From: Sulfurovum sp.
Lineage (GTDB): Bacteria; Campylobacterota; Campylobacteria; Campylobacterales; Sulfurovaceae
DNA length: 6,741 bases
NCBI GenBank assembly: GCA_020726085.1
Contig: DYTG01000093.1
Coordinates: forward strand, 1-6,741
Reading direction: 5' to 3'
Positions 1 to 5,748 of this stretch are shown here, piece by piece. Made by a program: the position numbers and the translations under genes. The notes below the pieces were generated by a model. The model saw only the letters and a list, made by a program, of their open reading frames with translations, was not told the DNA's origin and ran no database searches. How positions within the stretch are numbered: the stretch's first letter is position 1; each line of letters opens with the position of its first letter.

Positions 1-93
1 GTAGTTGCATGATGGTATCAAAAGATTTTGATTAATGTAGCTATAAGTTCCTACTAGCGATAATAGCGTGAATTTTTAAGAAGGTTGTTTGCC

Positions 94-885
94 ATGGAGT
101 ATTTAGTATGGGATATGGATCCTGTTTTGATAAGTTTGGGTGGGCTTAATGTTCATTGGTATGGATTTTTATTTGCCATGGGATTTATTGTAGGGCTAAA
201 AATCACGGAGGCTATTTTTAAAGCAGAAAATAAAAACATTGAAGATATTGACAAAGGATTGATTTATGTGATGATTGGTACGGTTGTGGGGGCGAGATTG
301 GGGCATTGTCTCTTTTATGACCCAGCCTACTACCACTCCCATCCGCTTGAAATTTTGATGATACAAAAGGGGGGATTGGCATCGCACGGTGGAGCTATGG
401 GAGTGCTTTTAGGGCTCTATCTCTTTGCCAAAGCTCAAAAGTACAGCTATCTATGGCTACTCGATAGAATCGTCATTCCTACCGCCTTAGTAGGGGCTTT
501 TATCCGCATTGGCAATCTTTTTAACTCCGAAATCATTGGAGATGAGACAACATTGCCTTGGGCGATTGTCTTTGCCCGTGTTGATATGCTTCCCCGTCAT
601 CCTACGCAACTCTATGAGGCATTGGCGTATGTTGTGATTTTTGCGATACTTTTTGCACTCTACAAAAAACAGGCTACGCAACTTAAAATTGGGGTAATGT
701 TTGGACTCTATATGGTATTAACCTTTGGCGTACGCTTTATGATAGAGTTTGTCAAAACCCAACAAGCCAGTTACACCCTTGATTTGCCACTCAATACAGG
801 ACAGCTTTTAAGTATTCCATTTATAATTTTGGGATTGTATATGATGTTTGTCTATAAAAAGAGTAGCAGCACCGTTAAAGAGTAA
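94..885 (+). CDS. lgt: Phosphatidylglycerol--prolipoprotein diacylglyceryl transferase (Lgt)
   Basis: Lgt moves a diacylglyceryl group from phosphatidylglycerol to the lipobox cysteine of prolipoproteins. It is an inner-membrane enzyme and catalyses the first step of lipoprotein maturation. The 263-residue protein has the expected hydrophobic segments and the family's signature residues: HWYGF (Tyr23), SHGGAMG (His98), the IRIGNLFNSEIIG block (Arg138, Asn141, Glu146, Gly149), HPTQLYEA (169-176) and FGVRFMIEF (Arg214, Glu218). These match the E. coli positions Tyr26, His103, Arg143, Asn146, Glu151, Gly154, Arg239 and Glu243 in order and context. I chose the ATG at 94 because AAGAAGG (78-84) lies 9 nt before it; the in-frame TTG at 85 directly abuts that site and is unlikely. 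The length is normal for the short epsilonproteobacterial form. It is transcribed alone, converging on the hydrolase gene. No clear promoter is seen: GATAAT at 59-64 could be a -10 box, but it has no -35. The family call is very secure. Confidence 0.97.
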   Translation: MEYLVWDMDPVLISLGGLNVHWYGFLFAMGFIVGLKITEAIFKAENKNIEDIDKGLIYVMIGTVVGARLGHCLFYDPAYYHSHPLEILMIQKGGLASHGGAMGVLLGLYLFAKAQKYSYLWLLDRIVIPTALVGAFIRIGNLFNSEIIGDETTLPWAIVFARVDMLPRHPTQLYEALAYVVIFAILFALYKKQATQLKIGVMFGLYMVLTFGVRFMIEFVKTQQASYTLDLPLNTGQLLSIPFIILGLYMMFVYKKSSSTVKE

Positions 886-1023
886 AAAGGAGTTTATTTT
901 AAGGAGTTGACAAAAAACTCTTTAATGGGTGCTTATGCCTACGAAATCAGTTGTACCTACTTTCGATACGTCAATTATATAGGATAAGAGTTAATCATTA
1001 GTTAATATAATTAAATATTTATC

Positions 1024-1592
1024 TTAAGTATCAAAAAACGCATCCATAATCTCAAATTTGCTTTCAATATTTTCAAAAGAGTGGTTGCCACCCTCTTCGA
1101 GAATGATACGATCGGGGTTGATGCCTTGATGCTCAAAAAAGTGCAAAGCTTCTCTATAATCAAGCGTCTCATCCCCTTTTTGCAACAAGAGCAAATAGTT
1201 ATCGGGATTTGGGTGCGTTACTTTGAAATTTTCAAGCATTGTGAGATGTTGTGTGTTCCATTCAAAGCTACTTAAATCGTAATAATTAAGCCCCTTAGCC
1301 TTTTGCAACGTAAGGGCGGGATTGATAGAGGGATTAATCAATACAGCTTTGAGATTGTAGTGCGTAGCCAAAAAGATTGCCATATGGCCTCCAATAGAAG
1401 AGCCGATAAGATGAACCTTTTTTTCCCTTTGCGAGGACAAACTCAATGAGTTGCCTTAAGGTATCAATAGCAAAGGAGTGGAACGTAGCTTAATGAGGGT
1501 GCTATAAACGGACCGTGGGCATAATGCTCTTTGAATTGAAGAGCATTAGAGCCCACTCCTGAGCTTCTAAAACCATGAATGTAGAGTATCAT
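1024..1592 (-). pseudogene. yqiA: YqiA/YcfP-type alpha/beta hydrolase, disrupted by two +1 frameshifts
   Basis: The ATG at 1592 lies 3 nt after the SurA-like gene's stop and opens a typical YqiA N-terminus (MILYIHGFRSSGVGS, then FIAPSLSYVPLL). That frame stops at 1466-1464 after 42 codons. Removing one base of the TTT run (+ strand AAA 1472-1474) gives AIDTLRQLIEFVLAKGKK. Removing one A from the A7 run (+ strand T7 1418-1424) joins this to KVHLIGSSIGGHMA and the rest, open to the stop at 1024. The corrected product has 188 residues, close to E. coli YqiA (193), and keeps every expected element: HGF loop, nucleophile in GSSIGG, Asp in QKGDETLDY and His in GGNHSF. Family members are small esterases with a Ser-Asp-His triad. 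The conservation outside the two slips indicates either a very recent pseudogene or base-calling errors in the source sequence. The 1446-1024 frame with a TTG start lacks the oxyanion loop and is unlikely to be a genuine short protein. The family is clear; whether the gene is really broken is uncertain. Confidence 0.85.
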
Positions 1593-1595
1593 AGT

Positions 1596-2423
1596 CTATT
1601 GGCGTACATAAACAACGTTGGCGGAAGTTTTGAGTTTTTCAAAATAGTCTTGTGTGGCTTGTTTGCGTTGATTGTGTTTCCACGCTTGAATAACACCGTT
1701 ACGAGCCTTTTCATAATTTAAAATTTGAGAACCGCTTTTGCTTTTGATTTTGTACATCACAAACTTATCCCCTGCGTTCATGGGTTGTAAAAAGGCATCG
1801 TTAGGAGCTGAAATAGCCATTGAGAAGAGTTCGGGTGTTAAATCTTTCTCTTTTTTGCTCACGGTTTGACTTTTGATCCCTTGAGTAAGCTTTTTGGTTG
1901 ATACAAAGGCTTTTAGCTCTTCAATCGTTGGTGCTTGATACTCTATCATGGTGATAGCCGTAGGCACTTTGAAGAGTTTTGTATTCTTTTTGTAGAAAAG
2001 TTTGAGTTGGTCTTCACCTGGAATAGGAATAAGGGGAGCAATATTCTCGGTATAGAACTTTTGCTTTTTGATTTCGGCTTGGACTCTTTGACGATAGTCG
2101 TACCACTTCATCCCCTGCTTTTGAAGAATCTCTTGCATTTTTTTGATAGAGATTTTATTCATCGCTGAGATTTGTTGAATTTGTGCATCAATCTCATCGT
2201 CGCTTACTTGAATATCTTTTGAAACACTCTCTTGTAATGCTCTTTGTATCAAAAAATCCGTCGCCTCTTTTTTTGAGAGTCGCATAGCTCTTTGAACACC
2301 TGTAATCTCTGCTGTTGTAATGGGTTGGTCTTCTACAATAATGCTAATACCATTGACCACCTCTGCTTGAGCAACCGATAACGCCAATACCAAAGCAACG
2401 GTAACGCTTTTTAAACTAAACAT
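1596..2423 (-). CDS. SurA/PpiC-like periplasmic chaperone-isomerase
   Basis: This is a 275-residue exported protein of the SurA-like type found in Campylobacterota (Cj1289/HP0977 group), expected to chaperone outer-membrane and secreted proteins in the periplasm. Residues 1-20 are a signal peptide: Lys5, a hydrophobic core, and an AQA cleavage site before Glu21. VVNGISIIVEDQPIT (about 22-36) is the usual start of the SurA N-domain, followed by a helical region with many Lys and Gln. A parvulin-like segment lies at about 160-235 and is divergent: I do not see a clean set of parvulin active-site residues, so isomerase activity is doubtful. The ATG at 2423 is preferred over the upstream in-frame ATG at 2462 because GGAGG (+ strand 2428-2432) sits 4 nt before it and the signal peptide starts exactly there. 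An extended -10 lies about 40 nt upstream. The hydrolase gene follows after 3 nt, which suggests co-transcription. The SurA-like family call is good; its clients are unknown. Confidence 0.85.
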   Translation of the reverse strand: MFSLKSVTVALVLALSVAQAEVVNGISIIVEDQPITTAEITGVQRAMRLSKKEATDFLIQRALQESVSKDIQVSDDEIDAQIQQISAMNKISIKKMQEILQKQGMKWYDYRQRVQAEIKKQKFYTENIAPLIPIPGEDQLKLFYKKNTKLFKVPTAITMIEYQAPTIEELKAFVSTKKLTQGIKSQTVSKKEKDLTPELFSMAISAPNDAFLQPMNAGDKFVMYKIKSKSGSQILNYEKARNGVIQAWKHNQRKQATQDYFEKLKTSANVVYVRQ

Positions 2424-2462
2424 CTTACCTCCAAAATAGTAATATAGTTTTAAGAATTTCAC

Positions 2463-2471
2463 ATTATAGCA
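2463..2471 (-). promoter_or_regulatory. Extended -10 promoter of the SurA-like/YqiA unit
   Basis: On the - strand the sequence reads TGCTATAAT, a perfect TGn-extended -10 box (TATAAT at 2468-2463). The implied start point near 2456 gives a leader of about 33 nt before the ATG at 2423. No -35 match is seen at the usual spacing, which is common for sigma-70 promoters in this phylum. It lies just downstream of the protease gene's stop, so the chaperone gene need not depend on read-through. Confidence 0.6.
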
Positions 2472-2514
2472 TAAGAATTAAAAAAGTAGCTTTTGATTGA
2501 AGGGGAGGGTAGGG

Positions 2515-4224
2515 TTAATGACCGTAAATTTTGAGTTTAAGTGTATTTACCCTACCGCTATCCCCCATGCTTTTATCTAGAATTTCAATTCGCCACTCAC
2601 CTTTGCTTGTTTCATCGACAAATGCGGCCGATGAGAGCCTAAAGCCCCCGTTCATCCAATCGGCCGTTGTTTCCAACGTTGAGGCTTTGTTGGAGATGGT
2701 GTTTTGATCAAGCAATTGCGTTTTGGTGCCACTGGGCGAAATAAGATAGATAGCCAAATCCGATGCGTAGCAATGGTCGCTATCAACAGTAAGCTCTACC
2801 CACTCAATGGTGAGCGAACGAAGAATATCTATTGCAAAGGCGGTAGCCAAAAGATTGTCGGCTATAGGTGCATTGGGGTAGATTATTTTTTGAAAACTAT
2901 CCTCGGCGGGAAGCAAATCGTAGTGCGCTTGGCACACCTCCACCATCTTGGCTGGGTTAATCAATCCAAATCCGTAATCGATGCTATGGTAGAGATCCGC
3001 CCCGTTTTTAACCCAACTGCCATTGGTGCTGTCGATTTGCTTGGAAGTGAGTGCCAAAAGATGACGAACATCTCTCCATGTAAGCGTGGGACACGCCTCA
3101 AGTACCAAACCAATTGATGCCGATACCATAGGAGCTGCTGCACTTGTACCGCTAAAATCAAAGGTGTAGTTGCGTTCATAATCATCGTGCCATGTTGTGG
3201 GGTTGCTAGAGGAGTTGCTAGAGCTTTGCGGAACAGTAGTTGTAGCAATCGTGGGTGTGGTGCCAATATCCTCACCTGAATAGGCAGCGACTAAGATATT
3301 GGAGCCTTTGGATGAGTAGGAGGAGTACTTGTTGTTGTAATTGACCGATGCAACGGCAATAGCGAAACGATTATTAAGGATATATTGCAAATTGGCATTG
3401 CCTTTGATATTGCGTAGATTACCTGCAGGAAAAACAAAGAGTCGCCCTTTGCCATCACGCAATTGACTCGATGCTTTTTGCATATACTCTTCAGGAATGG
3501 TTTGGGTACTAAATTCAAATCCCCAACTGTTATTGGAGATAGCTATATCGTTGGCTTGGTAGCCTGTAAGCCACACCTCTTCAAGAACATCAAAAGAGCT
3601 GTACAAAAGCCAATCACTCACAGCAATTTTGGCAAAAGGAATAATCCCACGCACCCCTTTGCCATTAAATCCGCGTGCAGCAATAACTCCTGCCACTTTG
3701 GTGCCGTGAGGTCGAGAAGCCGAAGGAAGCGTCATGTGTCCAAATTTCAATCCATTGTGTGAACGTGCGGTATCAATATTGTCACGCAAATCTTCATGCA
3801 GATAGTAAACGCCCGTATCGACAACTTGTATAATGATATTCTTCCCACCATTATAACCCATATAGTTTTGATACAAAGGCAAAAGATTGAGATTATAGCC
3901 CAAAAGTGAACTCACCCCGCTCCCATTTGTAAGAGAAGCCGTGGAATAGATATACCACTGTTTGGAAAAATATTTATCCCCAAACTCCCCTTGAGTCTCC
4001 AATCCATCCAAAAGACCGTTGCGATTTATATCTCCCTCATAAATATCGCTACCAATATACTCTTCAATCGCATTGGGAATATAATCTTCATCGCTGTCGC
4101 TGCTAGAGGTGAGTCGTGTATTGGATGAGGCTTGAAAAGCATGGGAGTCATACTCTTTGGCCAAAGAACCGCATCCTATCAAAAGTGTACCGATGAGTAC
4201 CGCCAATAGATAGTTTTTCATCAT
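2515..4224 (-). CDS. S8 subtilisin/kexin-like serine protease, lipoprotein with P domain
   Basis: This 569-residue protein is a predicted membrane-anchored extracytoplasmic endopeptidase. Residues 1-17 are a lipoprotein signal ending in the lipobox LIGC (Cys18). Residues about 43-77 form a thrombospondin-3/EF-hand-like calcium motif (DSDEDYIPNAIEEYIGSD, then DINRNGLLDGLE). The S8 domain (about 88-430) shows the complete triad: Asp136 in QVVDTG, His173 in PHGTKVAG and Ser361 in FSGTSAAAP, with oxyanion Asn269 in FPAGN. ISNNSWG (229-235) and the C-terminal P domain (about 440-569, DLAIYLISPSGT to GEWRIEILD) are as in kexin/furin-type convertases. A Ser/Thr/Asn-rich insert (about 322-345) precedes the catalytic Ser. 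No I9 propeptide is recognisable; the calcium-repeat region occupies that position. The ATG at 4224 was chosen because AGGAG (+ strand 4231-4235) lies 6 nt upstream; the next codon is also ATG, and a TTG at 4230 abuts the ribosome site. The gene appears monocistronic. The protease family is certain; substrate and final location (inner or outer membrane, cell surface) cannot be read. Confidence 0.92.
   Translation of the reverse strand: MMKNYLLAVLIGTLLIGCGSLAKEYDSHAFQASSNTRLTSSSDSDEDYIPNAIEEYIGSDIYEGDINRNGLLDGLETQGEFGDKYFSKQWYIYSTASLTNGSGVSSLLGYNLNLLPLYQNYMGYNGGKNIIIQVVDTGVYYLHEDLRDNIDTARSHNGLKFGHMTLPSASRPHGTKVAGVIAARGFNGKGVRGIIPFAKIAVSDWLLYSSFDVLEEVWLTGYQANDIAISNNSWGFEFSTQTIPEEYMQKASSQLRDGKGRLFVFPAGNLRNIKGNANLQYILNNRFAIAVASVNYNNKYSSYSSKGSNILVAAYSGEDIGTTPTIATTTVPQSSSNSSSNPTTWHDDYERNYTFDFSGTSAAAPMVSASIGLVLEACPTLTWRDVRHLLALTSKQIDSTNGSWVKNGADLYHSIDYGFGLINPAKMVEVCQAHYDLLPAEDSFQKIIYPNAPIADNLLATAFAIDILRSLTIEWVELTVDSDHCYASDLAIYLISPSGTKTQLLDQNTISNKASTLETTADWMNGGFRLSSAAFVDETSKGEWRIEILDKSMGDSGRVNTLKLKIYGH
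3202..3223 (-). repeat. Two-copy 12-bp tandem repeat in the protease linker
   Basis: GTTGCTAGAG occurs at 3202-3211 and again at 3214-3223 on the + strand, with a 12-bp period. On the coding strand it specifies Ser/Asn-rich residues (SSSNSSSNP) in the low-complexity insert just before the catalytic-Ser motif. It preserves the reading frame and may vary in copy number. Confidence 0.7.
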
Positions 4225-4260
4225 GACCAACTCCTTTTTATCCCAACAATATTAATTTAT

Positions 4261-4266
4261 AGTATA
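4261..4266 (-). promoter_or_regulatory. Candidate -10 box of the S8 protease gene
   Basis: TATACT (4266 to 4261 on the - strand) is preceded by ATG and followed by an AT-rich leader of about 35-40 nt to the start codon at 4224. No -35 box is evident. The box overlaps one arm of the inverted repeat at 4263-4296, so a protein bound there would be expected to block it. TATAAA a few bases downstream is an alternative. Confidence 0.4.
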
Positions 4267-4296
4267 CATAAAGAGTTAATAAACGCTTTATGTATA
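4263..4296. repeat. Perfect 11-bp inverted repeat (possible operator or hairpin)
   Basis: TATACATAAAG (4263-4273) is exactly complementary to CTTTATGTATA (4286-4296), separated by 12 nt. It lies between the rpsR operon terminator and the protease gene and overlaps the candidate -10 box. It has no T-run after it on either strand, so it is a poor terminator; an operator for the protease gene or a second stabilising hairpin is more likely. Confidence 0.6.
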
Positions 4297-4305
4297 ATAT
4301 ATATT

Positions 4306-4333
4306 AAAACTACACCCCTAAGGGCGGAGTTTT
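4306..4333 (-). terminator. Rho-independent terminator of rpsF-ssb-rpsR
   Basis: Starting 5 nt after the rpsR stop, the - strand RNA folds as AAAACT / AGTTTT (6 bp) around an inner part with one mismatch, a C-G and a G-U pair, then CCC/GGG closing a TTAG loop. The 3' arm ends in TTTT followed by AATATATATT, a weak U-rich tract. Its place at the operon end supports the call. It separates ribosomal transcription from the protease gene. Confidence 0.65.
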
Positions 4334-4338
4334 AGTTT

Positions 4339-4602
4339 CTATTTGATAAGCTCAAATGGATTTTCGACAACATTCTTTCTATCAATGATGTAGGGAATAA
4401 ATGCTGTTTGTCTTGCTCTTTTGATTGAAATAGTGACAATATCTTGGTGTCTTTTGCAGTTACCTGTCAATCTTCGTGGCATAATTTTGAATCTTTCACT
4501 CAAACTGTGCTTAAGAAGATTAAGATCCTTATAATCAATATAGTCTATTTTTGCTTCACAATATTTGCAAAATCTCTTTTTAAATTTTCGTTTCTCTGCC
4601 AT
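4339..4602 (-). CDS. rpsR: 30S ribosomal protein S18 (bS18)
   Basis: bS18 is a small RNA-binding protein of the 30S platform that pairs with bS6. The 87-residue product matches the family throughout: FCKYC near the N-terminus, the conserved core from about 24 to 53 including LSERFKIMPRRLTG, and IKRARQTAFIPY. Cys12, Cys15, Cys49 and His52 form a CxxC...CxxH set, so this is the zinc-binding (C+) form of S18. It is the last gene of the operon: its ATG lies 9 nt after the ssb stop and its AAGGAA ribosome site overlaps that stop, which suggests coupled translation. A terminator hairpin follows directly. No other gene in the window is an obvious zinc-free paralogue. Confidence 0.98.
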   Translation of the reverse strand: MAEKRKFKKRFCKYCEAKIDYIDYKDLNLLKHSLSERFKIMPRRLTGNCKRHQDIVTISIKRARQTAFIPYIIDRKNVVENPFELIK

Positions 4603-4611
4603 GGTTTTTCC

Positions 4612-5112
4612 TTAAAATGGTATTTCATCTTCCGAAATGTCTATCTCGGGTATCTCTTGTTTATAGGGTTGCGTTGGAGCGTTGTGTTGAGGCTCGGTGT
4701 AGCTATTGCTAGAGTAGTTTTGCGACGGAGTGCTAGGCTGACTGTACTCGTTTGTACTTGTATAGTTTTGTCCTGCGGATACATCATCACGACCGCCCAA
4801 CATCTGCAAATTTTCTATTGCGATGGTGTGTTTGCTTCGCTTTGAGCCATCTTGTGCTACCCATTGTTGAAATGTCAAACGTCCCTCTACTAATACTTTA
4901 GAGCCTTTTTTTAGATATTGGTTGGCAATCTCTGCAGTACGTCCAAAGAATGTAATGTCTATAAACATCACCTCCTCTTTTTGTTCGCCTGTTTGAGATT
5001 TGAATTTGCGACTTGTTGCTATAGCTGTGTTGGCAATAGCTCCACCGCCTTGTGTGTATCGCACCTCAATGTCTCGTGTCAAGTTTCCTGCCAATATCAC
5101 TTTGTTATACAT
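4612..5112 (-). CDS. ssb: Single-stranded DNA-binding protein
   Basis: SSB coats single-stranded DNA in replication, repair and recombination and recruits partners through its acidic tip. The 166-residue protein has an OB-fold at 1-106 (MYNKVILAGNLTRDIEVRYT, FIDITFFGRTAEIANQYLKK, VEGRL, and Trp84 in the position of the stacking aromatic). A disordered tail (about 107-157) is rich in Ser, Tyr, Gln, Asn and Pro, and the tip DISEDEIPF at 158-166 is canonical. ATG 5112 starts at the first residue of the fold; AGGG lies about 8 nt before it. It sits between rpsF and rpsR with gaps of 16 and 9 nt, the standard bacterial arrangement, and is transcribed from the rpsF promoter. Confidence 0.98.
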   Translation of the reverse strand: MYNKVILAGNLTRDIEVRYTQGGGAIANTAIATSRKFKSQTGEQKEEVMFIDITFFGRTAEIANQYLKKGSKVLVEGRLTFQQWVAQDGSKRSKHTIAIENLQMLGGRDDVSAGQNYTSTNEYSQPSTPSQNYSSNSYTEPQHNAPTQPYKQEIPEIDISEDEIPF

Positions 5113-5128
5113 ACAATATCCCTAAATA

Positions 5129-5578
5129 TTACGCTTGTTCTTCTTGAGTCGAAGTATCTTGGACACTTACGGTAGTCTCTGTTTGAGGCTCTTCATGTTG
5201 AGGCTCTTCATGTACGATAGGAGTCTCTTTGGGAGTTTCTCTCTTTTTGCCTACCGATGCAACAAGATTATTGAAGTGTGCTACCTCTTTTTGATTGGTG
5301 TATTTGACGCTTAAAAACTTGATAATATTCTCATTGATTCTAAGATTTCTTTCGATTTCAGCAATCACTCCGCCTTGAGCTTTGTAATAGACTACGGTGT
5401 AATAGCCTCTTTTGTGTTTTTTAACTTCATAAGCAAGTTTACGTGTTCCCATATCATCAACCACTAAAATCTCACCATTTTGAGCGACAATGACATCAAG
5501 AATCTTTTGAATTTGTGCCTTTGTCTCTTCAGGGGTTAAAGTGGGTTGTGCTACAAACAGTGTTTCATAACAGTTCAT
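5129..5578 (-). CDS. rpsF: 30S ribosomal protein S6 (bS6) with acidic C-terminal tail
   Basis: bS6 binds the central domain of 16S rRNA with bS18. Residues 1-100 are the ferredoxin-like S6 fold (YETLFVAQPTLTPEE, GTRKLAYEVKKHKRGYYTV, ERNLRINENIIKFL). The remaining part to 149 is a charged, probably disordered tail rich in Glu, Gln, Thr and Pro, longer than a minimal S6 of about 95-100 residues and including an exact HEEPQ duplication (123-132). The ATG at 5578 is preceded by AAAAGGA at suitable spacing. It is the first gene of rpsF-ssb-rpsR, from a promoter with TATAAT about 28 nt upstream. The inferred leader is only about 20 nt and shows no room for the S6:S18-binding hairpin that represses this operon in many bacteria, so that control is probably absent here. 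Confidence 0.97.
   Translation of the reverse strand: MNCYETLFVAQPTLTPEETKAQIQKILDVIVAQNGEILVVDDMGTRKLAYEVKKHKRGYYTVVYYKAQGGVIAEIERNLRINENIIKFLSVKYTNQKEVAHFNNLVASVGKKRETPKETPIVHEEPQHEEPQTETTVSVQDTSTQEEQA
5183..5212 (-). repeat. Exact 15-bp tandem duplication in rpsF tail
   Basis: TTGAGGCTCTTCATG occurs twice head to tail (5183-5197 and 5198-5212 on the + strand). On the coding strand each copy reads CATGAAGAGCCTCAA, giving HEEPQ twice. The identity at every base, including wobble positions, points to a recent in-frame slippage event. Confidence 0.9.
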
Positions 5579-5605
5579 TTTTTTCCTTTTGGTTTAATAG
5601 CCCAA

Positions 5606-5611
5606 ATTATA
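5606..5611 (-). promoter_or_regulatory. -10 box of the rpsF-ssb-rpsR promoter
   Basis: TATAAT is read on the - strand (5611 to 5606), 27 nt before the rpsF start, implying a leader of about 20 nt. There is no -35 match at 16-18 nt; the spacer instead contains the palindrome at 5613-5624 and upstream DNA is rich in A/T runs, as expected for promoters of this phylum. Confidence 0.65.
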
Positions 5612-5612
5612 A

Positions 5613-5624
5613 TCCTTATAAGGA
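5613..5624. promoter_or_regulatory. 12-bp perfect palindrome in the rpsF promoter spacer
   Basis: TCCTTATAAGGA is its own reverse complement and starts one base upstream of the rpsF -10 box. It is nested between CAAATT (5603-5608) and AATTTG (5631-5636). Its position suits an operator or a DNA-bending element, but no known regulator site is recognised. Confidence 0.5.
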
Positions 5625-5720
5625 CTCCAAAATTTGAGCAAGAATTTTTTGGAACTCTTATTTTACTTAAAATATTTTTAAATTTAGCTTTAAAACAGGT
5701 TATTTTTCAACCAAATACGT

Positions 5721-5726
5721 TACAAT
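5721..5726 (+). promoter_or_regulatory. Candidate -10 box of yaaA-SUI1 promoter
   Basis: TACAAT lies 22 nt before the yaaA ATG, giving a leader of about 16 nt. The upstream region is T-rich with no good -35 box. It drives the opposite strand to the rpsF promoter about 110 bp away, so this 170-bp gap is a divergent promoter region. Confidence 0.45.
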
Positions 5727-5748
5727 ATCTCAAAAAAATGGGGATAAC

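Noticed and set aside
3..35. Possible C-terminal tail of an upstream + strand gene ending in TAA at 33-35.
   Set aside because: Only ten codons are visible, with no recognisable family signal; any frame in AT-rich DNA ends in such a tail.
901..923. Hairpin AAGGAGTT / AACTCTTT as the lgt terminator.
   Set aside because: It includes a wobble pair and is followed by AATGGG on the + strand and lacks a T-run on the - strand, so it does not meet the usual pattern.
1418..1424. Programmed -1 frameshift at the A7 run (A AAA AAG-type slippery site) in the hydrolase gene.
   Set aside because: The required change from the preceding frame is +1, not -1, and an independent second slip about 50 nt upstream would also be needed. 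Polymerase slippage could correct the A7 run but not the TTT run.
1464..1480. prfB-like +1 recoding at CTT T in the hydrolase gene.
   Set aside because: CTT followed by T resembles the release-factor-2 site, but the stop codon is not adjacent (TGC TAT come first) and there is no upstream Shine-Dalgarno-like stimulator.
2480..2494. Terminator for the protease gene: AAAAG CTA CTTTT followed by more T on the - strand.
   Set aside because: The stem is only 5 bp, mostly A-T, with a 3-nt loop; too weak to call, although its position after the protease stop is reasonable.
2704..3762. Open frames on the opposite strand and in other frames inside the protease gene.
   Set aside because: They are shadows of the clearly coding S8 frame, with no plausible ribosome sites or family motifs.
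4444..5175. + strand open frames across ssb and rpsR.
   Set aside because: Both lie antisense to highly conserved genes and show no protein-like conservation.
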